This document shows positions 30,010 through 40,256 of a stretch of 64,000 bases of DNA, one piece after another. The stretch's first letter is position 1; every line of letters begins with the position of its first letter. The DNA is taken from assembly GCA_009193035.1 (NCBI GenBank), contig SWDT01000019.1, forward strand, positions 372,001 through 436,000, given 5' to 3'. Position numbers and translations under genes: made by a program. The DNA comes from Halicephalobus mephisto (Eukaryota > Nematoda > Chromadorea > Rhabditida > Panagrolaimidae). The notes beneath the pieces were generated by a model. It made no database searches and was not told where the DNA came from. It worked only from the letters and a program-made list of their open reading frames with translations.

Positions 30010-30126
30010 TTAATGAAATTGTTTATTGATAGCACATTGCTTCACTACTACCAGATGCTTTAATATTCCGTCACTATCCTTATCATTCTTTTCACCTGGC
30101 TCTACCTGCTTGTCGTCATCTTTTAT
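30010..30126 (-). pseudogene. Possible orphan last exon of the decayed HSP70-like copy
   Basis: After an ATTTCAG acceptor the minus strand reads 38 codons (IKDDDKQVEPGEKNDKDS ... KQFH) to a stop that overlaps AATAAAC. The acidic and lysine-rich make-up resembles the tail of the intact neighbour. It lies downstream of the degraded ATPase region of the second copy and may be its final exon. Confidence 0.3.
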
Positions 30127-30849
30127 CTGAAATTTCAAAATTAAGACAAAAAGTGTTTATTAATTATTCTTTTCGGTATTGAATCTCGCAGAATGTAATT
30201 AGCGAAGTTAAAATGCATAAAGTACTTGATGGAATAACCTGAAAAAGGAAGTAAAACAAGACATATTACAAATCACAACTTGGTACTTTGCCAGCAAAGT
30301 TCAAAATATGATCCATGCTATGAATGTCTTTTACAATTTTCATGTATTTCAGAATAAATTAAAAGTACTGATAAATTAAATTATTTATCAGAGAAATCAA
30401 ATATCCTTGAGGAATTCAGGATAAAAAATTTCTGCTTTATCCTCTAGTGCTTATTAACCAATGATATTGTAATCACCGTATCTATTTACATAATCAAATA
30501 TTTATTCCATTTTAAAAATGATAAATTCAGTTAAAAAAAATTATTAAGATACTTATGGTTTTTAAAATTGTATCTGCTGTTGATGAATTCATACCCGGAC
30601 TGAGTGACCTAACAAGCAGTTCATATGATTAAGTGTTGAAAGATAGATGAATGACGGGTGTTTTCGCTGACTTCTGAGAAAAGCAATGCTTAAGATAGAA
30701 ATCAACATAAACAGACACAATCACAAAGATTAAGTGTTCAAGAATCCAATTATAATGTGCATCTTAATTATTGGGTTCGTATAGGGAATCAAGATTTGTC
30801 TTTGTCATTATTTTTGTTGTAGTTGATAGGTAATCGGTTTCAATGTGAT
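30127..30849. other. No gene seen
   Basis: AT-rich sequence between the possible last exon and the recognisable ATPase remnant. It may represent fully eroded parts of the second HSP70-like copy, but I cannot show that. Confidence 0.35.
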
Positions 30850-31318
30850 TTGAAAGGTTAATCTGGACTTCATTGTCAATATGTCTTCCATGAATTTTGC
30901 CTTCGTATTAATATGAAACTTATAAAGTTGAAGTTCGTAGTAGAAACTTCTTTCAAGCCTTGCCAAATCATCAAATTCAAATATGATCGCTTAAGATTGT
31001 TAACTGAGACTCGAAAGAACACATCGATCACTTGAATTTCTTTTTCGAAAGTGTTGATTACAGAAAAATTTTGTGTCAAAGATCACATGCCTGTTTTGGG
31101 CTCTCTCATCACTGTTTCCGATTACAGACTTATCTTCATTGGACGAAACTACAGATTCTGTCTAGAGATCTCCACTAAAGGAAATATCAAAGAGAACAAT
31201 GCGGATTTTTTTCTTCAAGACAGCTGTTACACATTTAGTTAATCAAAGTTGATTACAATAATATCTCTGCTTGTTTTGTATTCCTTAACTGCTTTGGAAT
31301 GTGGGAAAAGCCTCAATA
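30850..31318 (-). pseudogene. Decayed HSP70-like ATPase segment of copy 2
   Basis: Nucleotide similarity to the intact gene is plain on the minus strand. Segments correspond to KYEPRTDI, then LWTESVVSFDEE, then a CATGTGATCTTTGACACAAAA segment corresponding to DHVIFDAK, then GLKEFS. Reading frames are broken by several stops and frameshifts, and the GIDLGST phosphate loop is gone. It follows directly after the intact N-terminal ORF at 31319. Confidence 0.8.
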
Positions 31319-32023
31319 TCAAACAGTGAAATTTTGAGAATTTCTTTTATGAAAATATTCGGTTTTCACCAAAATGGAAACTTCCGGGTCAGAAATCAAG
31401 TGCCTTGCAAGAACCAATTTTCTACGTATTAGCTCCCCATCTACCCATTTAATGAAATTGATGCTTTTGAAGCCATATTTGTATAATTGAGAGCCATACA
31501 AGTAGTTAATCTCCTCTCGACTATTTGCAAAAACAGCATGAACTTCTTCCGTTTTCAGATTAAATATGCTTTCAATGTACTCGAAATCAACACGATCAAT
31601 GAATTCGCATTTTCCTCTGTCTTTTTCTTCCAATGTCATTTTTCCTTCAGCAACTTCTGTGCATTGATATAAAGTAACCAAGCCGTACTCAAACTTAATG
31701 AGCAAATCTCCAACCGAATAGTCAACTTGTGAAGTCAAATAATCGTCAAATTCAAGCTCTTCTTTTGTGGCGAAATAAACTAGATTACTGTACTTCTTGA
31801 AATCTTCCTCTTTGAGGTCTTCTGATTCCTTTAGACCTAAATGAGAATATTTTGCAATGACAATACTCCCAATATTATTTCCGTATTTTGTGATTAAACC
31901 ATCAATAATCTGGTAGATAGATGTAGTCTTAGCCTCGTAATAATGATCAGACTTGGTTTTGATATCGTGAATTCTAGTTTCAAATCTGTCAGAATACTTG
32001 ACAATACCACAAGCAATAAACAT
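31319..32023 (-). CDS. Truncated HSP70-like paralogue: N-terminal domain only
   Basis: An intact ORF of about 234 codons, taking the second Met (32023) because it aligns with the first Met of the intact gene (MFIACGIVKY against MSLACDITRD). It matches the N-terminal domain end to end: TKYGNNIGSIVIAK, FKKYSNLVYFATKEELEFDDYL, YGFKSINFI, ARHLISDPEVSILVKTE. It stops just where the ATPase domain should begin. The tandem arrangement, same strand, 2 kb upstream, indicates local duplication. If the whole copy were dead, a clean frame of this length beside a shattered ATPase region would be surprising. The domain may work alone, or the duplication may be recent in this part. Expression is unknown. Confidence 0.6.
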   Translation of the reverse strand: MFIACGIVKYSDRFETRIHDIKTKSDHYYEAKTTSIYQIIDGLITKYGNNIGSIVIAKYSHLGLKESEDLKEEDFKKYSNLVYFATKEELEFDDYLTSQVDYSVGDLLIKFEYGLVTLYQCTEVAEGKMTLEEKDRGKCEFIDRVDFEYIESIFNLKTEEVHAVFANSREEINYLYGSQLYKYGFKSINFIKWVDGELIRRKLVLARHLISDPEVSILVKTEYFHKRNSQNFTV

Positions 32024-32089
32024 TGTTTTAAATGAGCAGACATCAACCAGCAATCTTACTCTTAAATGGCGATCGAAACCTCGTTTATC

Positions 32090-32202
32090 GGAAAAGCGAT
32101 AACTCTTTCAACACTGAACTTTTGGTTTTGTCCAATGTTTTTCGTTATCTACTTGTGCATCCCCAGTCAAGTGGGCTCCCTGTTCTTTGCTGCCTTGAGG
32201 TA
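32090..32202 (+). pseudogene. Hydrophobic exon-like fragment, unidentified
   Basis: An open plus-strand segment reading LSTLNFWFCPMFFVIYLCIP and then SQVGSLFFAALR, followed by a GTAATAATG donor-like site. It looks like a membrane-protein exon, but neither neighbouring exons nor a family could be found. It lies head to head with the truncated HSP70-like copy. Confidence 0.2.
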
Positions 32203-32214
32203 ATAATGTAAACA

Positions 32215-32517
32215 ATGTCTAATAATTATTTATTTTCGGATAACTATTTATGCTTTGAAATACCCAACAATCCATCCCTAATACCTTACGGAATCTGCTG
32301 CTTATTCATTATAGTTGTTTTTTATGTATTTTTTAATATCCTAATTGCTAAAGAAGATATTGTTGTATATTCTGTTGAAATTGATCGTAATTTAATTTTA
32401 AAACATGCTTATGAAGATTCTGTTTCCGAAAAAACTATATCTCATCATTCAAGTTCTTTACAATTGTTCTTTCTATTTCGGATATGTTTATTGATCTATG
32501 AAAACTTAATAATTTGA
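32215..32517 (+). CDS. Hypothetical small membrane protein
   Basis: A 100-codon ORF with one clear hydrophobic helix (YGICCLFIIVVFYVFFNILI, about 25-44) and a less certain C-terminal one. No recognised domain. The start context is ordinary and a pairing with the fragment at 32090 is unproven. It may be a chance ORF in AT-rich DNA. Confidence 0.25.
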   Translation: MSNNYLFSDNYLCFEIPNNPSLIPYGICCLFIIVVFYVFFNILIAKEDIVVYSVEIDRNLILKHAYEDSVSEKTISHHSSSLQLFFLFRICLLIYENLII

Positions 32518-33786
32518 AGATGATTTATACAAAGACTTTTAAATAAAACTATACAATTCAAAATATGAGTAAAATATTCAATTTTCGTAAGTGAAGAATA
32601 CAAAAATCACTATCTTAACCCAAATTTCATATATATACTTACGTGAACGGAAGAAATATAAGGTATGAGATAAATCACTAATTATATCTGGAAATCGGCT
32701 TTTGGGATTGAACTTAGATATCTAGGCCATGGTGATAAGAACACTATGCAAAATTTTGGGATACCATAATTGGTTTAATATTTTTTCCGTCTTATATTTT
32801 TTACTACTACTTATACTTTTTACAAATGAATTTTACTCTGTTCGAGTTTTTGATTTCTTAGAATAAATACCCCAACCAATGACCGGATTTTATTTCATAC
32901 TGACGTGATTTTCCGCAAAGCAAATAATCAAAATTAAAAAAGGACCGATGACCTCCGAAAAATCATTTCCGTTTACTCCTTTGATACTAAATTAATCTTT
33001 GGCTTTCATTTTTCGTTTTTCAAATAACGAAAACTTCCTCATTGATTTAGACCGACCAACAAACCATTAGTGGTGGATATTCTCGCGGATCCAACAAAGA
33101 AGTACATGTACTCAGATCGGAGATTCAAAACAACTTATATGACGTTTTGTAACTCGTCATATTGTTCGAAAGGATTGATTTCTTGGTTTATTTCGAACCT
33201 CTTTCTCAAACTCGGGTAATTGAACCTTTTAAATTACAAAAAACACTTTATTAAATATAAAGCAACATAATCGATGAAATTTTTACTGAAACTGTTAGAA
33301 ATTTCTCTAGATCGATGACGTTATTGCGATTCCGATCACGTAGACTTATTCAGAATCTGTTGTTCAATTTAATTAAATTTTTTCGAAACAAGATAATCAG
33401 ATAAATGTAAAATTTCATATATTGGTCAAAAAATAAAAGGAAAATTTTTTATTTGAAAATATTCTATCAATTTTTGAAATGTTAATTTTCTATTTTAGCT
33501 TTACTAATTTTCATAATTTTTTTTCGCAATTAAATCTACTTTCTCCATTGATTACAGATATTCGATAATTTTAAAAAACTAATCTCTAAAAATTTTGTGA
33601 ATTATTTCCATATGTAAGAATTCTTAAAAATGAAAAATATATTGTAAATGTACATTTGAAATTGATCACAAATATATACAATTTGAATCAAAAGTGTGAA
33701 TGAGTTTTTTCTTTTGTGAATATGATTTATTCATGGATCAAATGCAATTTCGTGGAAAAATCAAACTTGTCTAATTTGGGCAAGAC
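32518..33786. other. Intergenic, no gene seen
   Basis: AT-rich. It includes the 3' untranslated flank of the transthyretin-like gene, with AATAAA on the minus strand about 55 bp after its stop. Confidence 0.5.
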
Positions 33787-34625
33787 TTAGTTGATGCAAG
33801 ATCTTTCTTCATCGGGAAAATGGAACTCCATGTTCATCGTACCGGCATCGAACCACTTCTGGACATCAGAAGTACGAGTAACGTATTGATCGGGAATCCT
33901 GGAATAATTTTATTTTTTTTAATTAAATTTAAAAACTTACTTTAAATCGACTTTTCTCTGACAAGGCTTAACTCCATCGTCACAGTCGTGGTAAACTTTG
34001 AAATGGACGTTCATGCCGAAAAGGGATCCGACACCACCACTCAGTTGGTAGTTGCCTTGGGCATCGGTCTTAGCAGCAGCAAGTTGATCGTCAGTTCCTA
34101 CTTTGTTCTTGTTCCAGAGCTTAATTTGGGTGTTAGCCAGAGGCTTGTCTCCACACATCAATCTGCCTCTGATTCCTGAATTTTTAAAATAAAAAAATTT
34201 CGTAAAAATTTTATTTTCAAAAAAGTTTTAAAATTTCAAAAAATATTAAAAATGTAATTTTTTTATAAATTTAAATTATTCGATAAATTTCATTATTTCA
34301 TATAAAAATCAATATTTTTTTAAAAATGTTTATTTTTTATTATTATTATTTTTTATAAATGAAATTTAACCATTTAAATTTTTTTTATTTTAAAATATTT
34401 ATTTTTTATTATTATTATTTTTTATAAATGAAATTTAACCATTTAAATTTTTTTATTTTAAAATATTTATTTTTTATAAATGAAATTTAACCATTTAAAT
34501 TTTTAAAAAAAGTGAATATTATTGTTGATTGGGATCTGCTTCAATAACCACCTACCTACACTCTGTTGACGGAATCCGAAAGCTCCGACGAAGAAAACTA
34601 CAGTAATCAAAACAAGAACTTTCAT
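33787..34625 (-). CDS. Transthyretin-like (TTL) family secreted protein
   Basis: Exons 34625-34556, 34175-33941 and 33898-33787 give 138 residues, the usual family size. [17 protein letters not shown] is a signal peptide. The mature protein shows the nematode TTR-like pattern: [20 protein letters not shown], the [21 protein letters not shown] turn, FKVYHDCDD with its conserved Cys, CQRKV, and the final segment [21 protein letters not shown] ending in Cys. This family is specific to nematodes and among the most abundant secreted proteins. One member bridges apoptotic corpses to phagocytes, but most roles are unknown. Intron 1 contains a 72-bp tandem repeat (34320-34500). Confidence 0.95.
34320..34505. 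repeat. Tandem repeat in intron 1 of the TTL gene
   Basis: About three copies of an A/T unit of roughly 60-72 bp containing TTATAAATGAAATTTAACCA. Ordinary minisatellite expansion. Confidence 0.8.
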
Positions 34626-36338
34626 TTTTTCTGAAAATATTTTTTCAAAATTTCAAAGTACACCGATAATTAAAATATTAATTAAAAACACCAAAAATCA
34701 ACGTCAAAAAAATTTTATTTAAGTAGCTGTACTCCAGTGAAGTCACATAAGTACAAAAGTTCTTTGTTACTGTAATAAACATTTTTATAATTATTAAATT
34801 TTTTTTAATTATAAATTTTTACTTTTTATTCGAAAAATTAAAAAAAATAAAATTTTTCAAGTGACTTCAATAATGTACAACATTGAAAAAAATTTAAAAA
34901 TCGGAAATTTTTCTGATTTAGATTTTCAAAAAAAACAAAAAATTGAAAAAAGATTCAGAAGGTCGGAAATAAAAAGTTAATTAATCGGAAATTTTTTATA
35001 TTAAATCTTTTTTTTTTAAAATGGATCGACAAAGAAGATAATTATGAAAACACACGATGATTCAGCAGTTGGACGAATCAGAATAAAAAAAATCAAATTT
35101 TAGAATAAAATGAAAGTTTTTTGTTGCAAAATTAATCAAAAATCGGTTGGGAATTTTTTTAAATATATAATTTTTAAAAATTATTAAAAACTATAAAATT
35201 TCAAAAATAAAAAACTTAAGAGAATTTTTTTTTGAAATTTAAAAAAACAAAAAAGATCTATTATATGTTGGGGTAGATCAGTTGTTGGATAAATGAGCGA
35301 TCAACTGCAAAGATCAAAGGCCAAGTTGTAATTTGGCTCTAAGGAAAGATCATCTTGAAGTAGATTTAAGTCAGTGATAATACTAATCAAAAATCTTTCT
35401 AAATACAGATCTCCAAAAGGCAGTGAGGGAAGAGAGAAGATCCTGAAGATTACAAACAAGAAGTTTGTTAATAGGGAGTTTTTGTTGAATCAGATTTTCT
35501 CTGAAAATAGCTCGATAAAGATCCATTATATAGTGCTGTAATCCAGTTGTTGGACAAACACTATCAACTAAAAAGACCAAAAGTCAAATTTCACCTTAGT
35601 CCTAAAGATAAATGACGTTCAAGTAGACTTAAGTCTACATACAGAAATAAGTACATGATATACAATGTATCTATGCATTGTATCAGCTCTGATGTACCAA
35701 ATACATTGTATTTTGTATTCCAGTACATTGAAATAATACACTTTACATTATGCTTAATTTATGCACCGATATATTATATATTATACAACATATAAAAGAT
35801 AGTTCTAATGTATCGATATATTACAACAAATCTGATTTATCAGATATATCATGCTCAATATACCGATGTATTAAGTTGATATCGATGCATTGTATTTAAT
35901 GCACCGATACATTAACTACAGTATCAGTGCATTAAATACAATGTATCCAATATATATTACAACTGTTTTAATGTACTATTTTTATGTATGACAGTACTAT
36001 TTAAAGATCAATCAAGAATCTTCGAAAATACGGGTTTTCAGGTGTCGGGAAATACAAAAACATTGGTAAAATTAAAATAACAAGTTGATTGGCTAGTAAT
36101 TTTCTAGAAAAATGACTCAATAAAAAAGTCTAGCCGAGTTTAATCTTGTTTTGTTGACGAGAAAGATGATAAAGCGGGTCGATCGAAAACAAACAAATGT
36201 TACGTCGGACTAGATTTCCCGATTTTTATAGTCCAAAGTCTGGTCGGAAGGGCGGTACAAAACCTGATTTTCTATTTAACCTATTATGAGTCATCAATTT
36301 TGTTATTCATGTAAGTGTGATAAATATACTTTATTTCA
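34626..36338. other. Intergenic: TTL promoter side and CrAT 3' flank
   Basis: AT-rich. It holds the TTL promoter on one side and, on the other, AATAAAG (minus strand) about 9 bp after the CrAT stop, a good poly(A) signal. A MITE-like palindromic repeat lies at 35635-35990 (separate entry). No further gene seen. Confidence 0.5.
35635..35990. mobile_element. MITE-like palindromic repeat
   Basis: About 355 bp made of variants of ATGTATCGATATATT-type words. The ends are imperfect inverted repeats (ACATACAGAAATAAGTACAT against the complement of ATGTACTATTTTTATGTATG). An inner palindrome at 35883-35947 has two 27-nt arms pairing at 25 positions around a 10-nt loop ATTAACTACA. Composition differs sharply from its flanks. 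No target duplication defined. Confidence 0.6.
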
Positions 36339-39300
36339 TTACATTTTCGATTTACTAAAGTTAGGGTCAGCCAAAGTTAATAAAACTTCAAAGTTGTTTA
36401 GAGTGTTTCTGAGTTCCTTGGCGAATTTCCTAGCAGATGTTTCCTTACAACAATTGAAGGCCGTAATAGTAAAGTGGATAGCGTGTTCTTGAGGATTGTA
36501 GCATATACCGTAACAATCAGCCGCGGAAGGTCCAAATCCCATGGGGATGACGAATCTGGTGGGGACCTGGCTGGTGCTGACTCTGAAGTGATTCATCTTT
36601 CTGTAAGCTTCTGTTTTGAAGATATCCGGGACCTCCAATCCGTTTTCAGCAGCGATCAGTTTTAATCCAAGAAGATGACGATCCATACCGTTCCCTAACA
36701 TGCATCTGACGGAGTAGTTCTTGTGGGCTTCGATGGCGCTTCTTAAAAGATTCAGCATGTCCTTAGGTGAAAGTTGATCTCGTTGATCCACAAAAGCTCT
36801 GGTGAATATAGCACTGGCCTTGTTGGGGAGTCGAATAGTGTCTGTCCTGCCTTCTTCGAACTTCCTCAAAGTAGCTGTTTCGTAAGTAGGAGGGAAAACA
36901 CCGTGAAGCTTATAGAAAGTGACCTGGAAGGCTAATTGGATGAAGCTGTCTGGAGACATTTTGGCTTTCTTGGGGACGTTCTTTCCGAAGTTGTCAAAAG
37001 AGAGGAATCTAATCTCTAAGTCTTGAACAGCTCGATTAAGTTTCTCGGAGGCGGAATCAATGGCATCATTATCTGCAGCTTCGAGGTCGAAAGTGATTTC
37101 ATGAGGGACGGCAAGGGGTTCTCCAGAGGATTCACGGGTAAAACTACGTTTCTCACTGAAATTTATATGCATGTATACATATGTATAAGTATGTATACAT
37201 ATGTATAAGTATGTATACATATGTATAAGTATGTATACATATGTATAAGTATGTATATATATGTATGTATATATATGTATACATATGTATATGCACGTAT
37301 AAATGCATGGTACACGTATGTATATACATGCATGTGCATGCATATAATACATATGCTATTTTCAATGAACTTACAGTTCGGTACAAACGTGGTCCATCAA
37401 CGTAGCAATTGGAGGACCTTCAGCAGGGGTGTGTTCATAGGTAAGTCCGCAATATCCATCGAAACCGACGTTTATCTGGATAGTCTTGTCGAACCATCTG
37501 TTGACTCCGTTTTCGTCACTTCCTCCTCCAGTCAGCATCTGCCTCATCTGCTCTTCTACTCTAGTTCTATCAGAATCATGATCTACTTGAGCATCGAGGG
37601 AAAGAACGAAGAGAGCTTTCTCATAGCTCTCAATCGATTTCGGGTTTCTTTCTGAAAATGATAATTTTCGTTGAATAACTTCTGATATACTCAGCGATCC
37701 TATCGTAGTAATAGGCATGTAATTTAAGTCTTGTTAGATTGGATTCAAATAATTTCAGAGTAGTTCGGGCTTTTCTAGAAAGATCCAGGACCTCTATAAC
37801 TAATGTAGAACTTTTTAGACAGATCTATCCCAGACAAGGCTGAAACTTTTTAGATAGATCCAAGCTATGTAAGATCGAAATTTGAGAAAGATCTAGACTG
37901 AGTCAGAATTTTCAAAAAGGTCTATATTGAGCCAACTAAAACCATCTTGATTGGTTTGAAAAAGTATAGAAATCCAGTCCATTATCAGTGCGATGTTTCT
38001 GTTTGAATCGTACTTTGATCTCGCATTCATTGTTGACAAAAAATTTCTGTTACTTCTTTGTTCGTGTATCATTTGACGTCACAATTCAAGAATTTAATTT
38101 TTTCAAAAACTTACTTTTTAGTCTACTGTACACTGCAGCCCATTCATCTCGACCATCGGAGGAAACGAGATTGACTGGTCTGTTGACTCTGACTTGGCTG
38201 TTGGGGATCACGTAATCCCGAAGTTGAGCGGCGATGGCATCGGTCCCGAGGATGTTTCCTTGCTTGTCGTACACCGGGACGTGGAAGGACTACAGTATAC
38301 TCTGTCACTCTTACTGGTCTTTAAACTACTTACATGACCGTTTCTGGTTACTAAAATGTGCTTTCCGAATTCTCCAGAACAACCATAAACAATTTCGTCT
38401 TTGTCTTTTTTGGGAACTCTGGTGGTCCCGAAGAGAAATTTATATTGACTCATGTCGAAAACCACTTTGCCGGCTTTATCCTCAGGCAATTGATCATTGA
38501 GGATTTTGTGATGGAAGTTCAAAGCCGCTTGAACGATCTTCGCTGCAGCATCGATTTGACCTTCTTGACCAGAGTACTCCATTGGGGGAAATGCAACCCC
38601 AGGAGATGTCACAATGGGCAATGGGGTTCTGGCTTCGAGATAAGCAATATTCAACCACCATGGAGTCAACCAATTTTTAAATTTTTCTGCTCTTTGTTGA
38701 AGAAGAGATTGAAGTTTCATGCCTTCTCCAGACTTCAAAAAATCAGAAGTTACTTTTTTTGTTCGTTCAAAATCATTGTATTTTTGAATAGGTTCGGCAA
38801 ATTCGACAAACGTCTTCAAAGTTTCGTTCAAATCCGGAGGTTGGAGTTTCGGAAGTTGCGAGTAGACGAATCTTTGAGGATTCTGTTGGACCATCGCTGA
38901 AGCAGAAAGTTTAAACAACTTCCGGGGCTGAAACAGAAAAATAAATTTCAAAAAATATAAATTTTACATTAAATTCTGACATAATGAAAATTTTAAAATT
39001 AAAGTTACAAAAAATCAAAAATAATAAACAATTTTAAAATTTTACGAATTTTCTTAAATTCGAAGTTTTAAATTTCGATTTTGGAAGGTTTCTGAACATT
39101 TGGATTCTAATTTTCCGGAATCTTAGAAAATTTCCAGGTCTTCGTGAAGCCATGTAAGATTTCAGAAACTTTATAAAATTCTAAAAAATTCCAGAATCTA
39201 CAAAATTTCCAAGTTTTCAGAAACTTTTATAAAATTCTAAAAATTTTCAAAAAATCCTAATTTCAAAATTTCAATTTTTAAAATTTTCTGAATTTTCTAA

Positions 39301-40256
39301 AACTTTTAAATTTTTCACAAATTTAATTTTTTTTATTTTTTACAAATTTTTATTTTTTTTATTTTTTTCAAATTTAATTTTTTTTATTTTTTACAAACTT
39401 TAATTTTTTTATTTTTTACAAATTTTTATTTTTTTTAATTTTCGAAAAATTTTTAAAAGTTTTGTCAAATTTAAATAGAATTTTGGAAACTTTTCGAACT
39501 TCTTTTTTTATCTGATATTTATTTTTCGTTACAAAAAAACTTATATATTCCGCAAAACAGAGACATCGATGATAGTTTACGCCGTTCAAAATTTCAACAA
39601 AACTTTTAAAAATTCTCACGAGATTTTTAAAAATTCCAAAACTTTTTAAAAGATTTTAAAAGATTATAAAATCTAAGAAATTTCCGAAAATTCAAAAAAG
39701 ATTTTCAAAAATTTTCAACTTTTTAAAAATTCTAGATTTTTGAAATTTTTCACTTTTTTATAAAATTTTTCAAAAATTATAAAAATTAAGAAATTTTAAA
39801 CTTTTTTAAAATTCTACATTTTTGAAATTTTGCAAAATTTTTAAAAATTCTAAAACTTTAAAAATTATAAAATCTAAGAAATTTCCGAAAATTCAAAAAA
39901 GATTTTCAAAAATTTTTAACTTTTTTAAAATTCTACATTTTCAAAAAATTTTTACTTTTTATAAAATTTTCAAAAATTATATAAACTAAAAAAATTTTAA
40001 AAATCTAAAAAATAAAAGATTTCCAAAATTTTAAAAACTAAAAAATTTTTAAAACTTCTAAAATCTAAAATTTTTCAATTTTTTTAAAAATTCTAGATTT
40101 TTGAAAATTTTAAAACTTTAAAATTGTAAAAAAAATATAAAAATTAATATGTAACACGTGGTTGAAACCAGACAGAAACGTTCGTAATTTATTTGTGTAC
40201 CAGTATATGAATAAAAAACTCACCACAAGACTGCCCAATCTTCTTTGAACGAACAT
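36339..40256 (-). CDS. Carnitine O-acetyltransferase
   Basis: Exons 40256-40224, 38927-38334, 38289-38115, 37651-37375 and 37155-36339, all in phase, 631 residues (vertebrate CrAT is about 626). It transfers acetyl groups between CoA and carnitine, buffering acetyl-CoA in mitochondria and peroxisomes. Visible marks are the N-terminal PQRFVYSQLPKLQPPDLNETL, catalytic His in YEHTPAEGPPI, FEEGRTDTIR for carnitine, STSQVPT, and GFGPSAADCYGICYNP near the end. The Met four residues before that GP (PMGFGP) matches the Met of short-chain-specific CrAT rather than the Gly of long-chain enzymes. Exon 1 encodes MFVQRRLGSLV, which with PRKLFKL makes a mitochondrial presequence. The protein ends SKM, a good peroxisomal signal, and a second Met (MVQQNPQ) could start the peroxisomal form. 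Intron 4 holds a microsatellite. Confidence 0.95.
37160..37350. repeat. Microsatellite in CrAT intron 4
   Basis: Tandem GTATGTATACATATGTATAA units (20 bp, about four near-perfect copies) decaying into (GTAT)n variants. Each unit is largely self-complementary. It lies between exons 4 and 5 and is the source of the spurious Tyr/Ile/Thr-rich ORFs on both strands. Confidence 0.9.
38928..40223. other. CrAT intron 1
   Basis: 1.3 kb of low-complexity A/T sequence with repeated TTTTAAAATT and TTCTAAAATTT words. No coding exon recognised. Confidence 0.7.

Noticed and set aside
37153..37386. Tyr/Ile/Thr-rich ORFs in the CrAT intron
   Set aside because: Products of the GTATGTATACATATGTATAA microsatellite on either strand.
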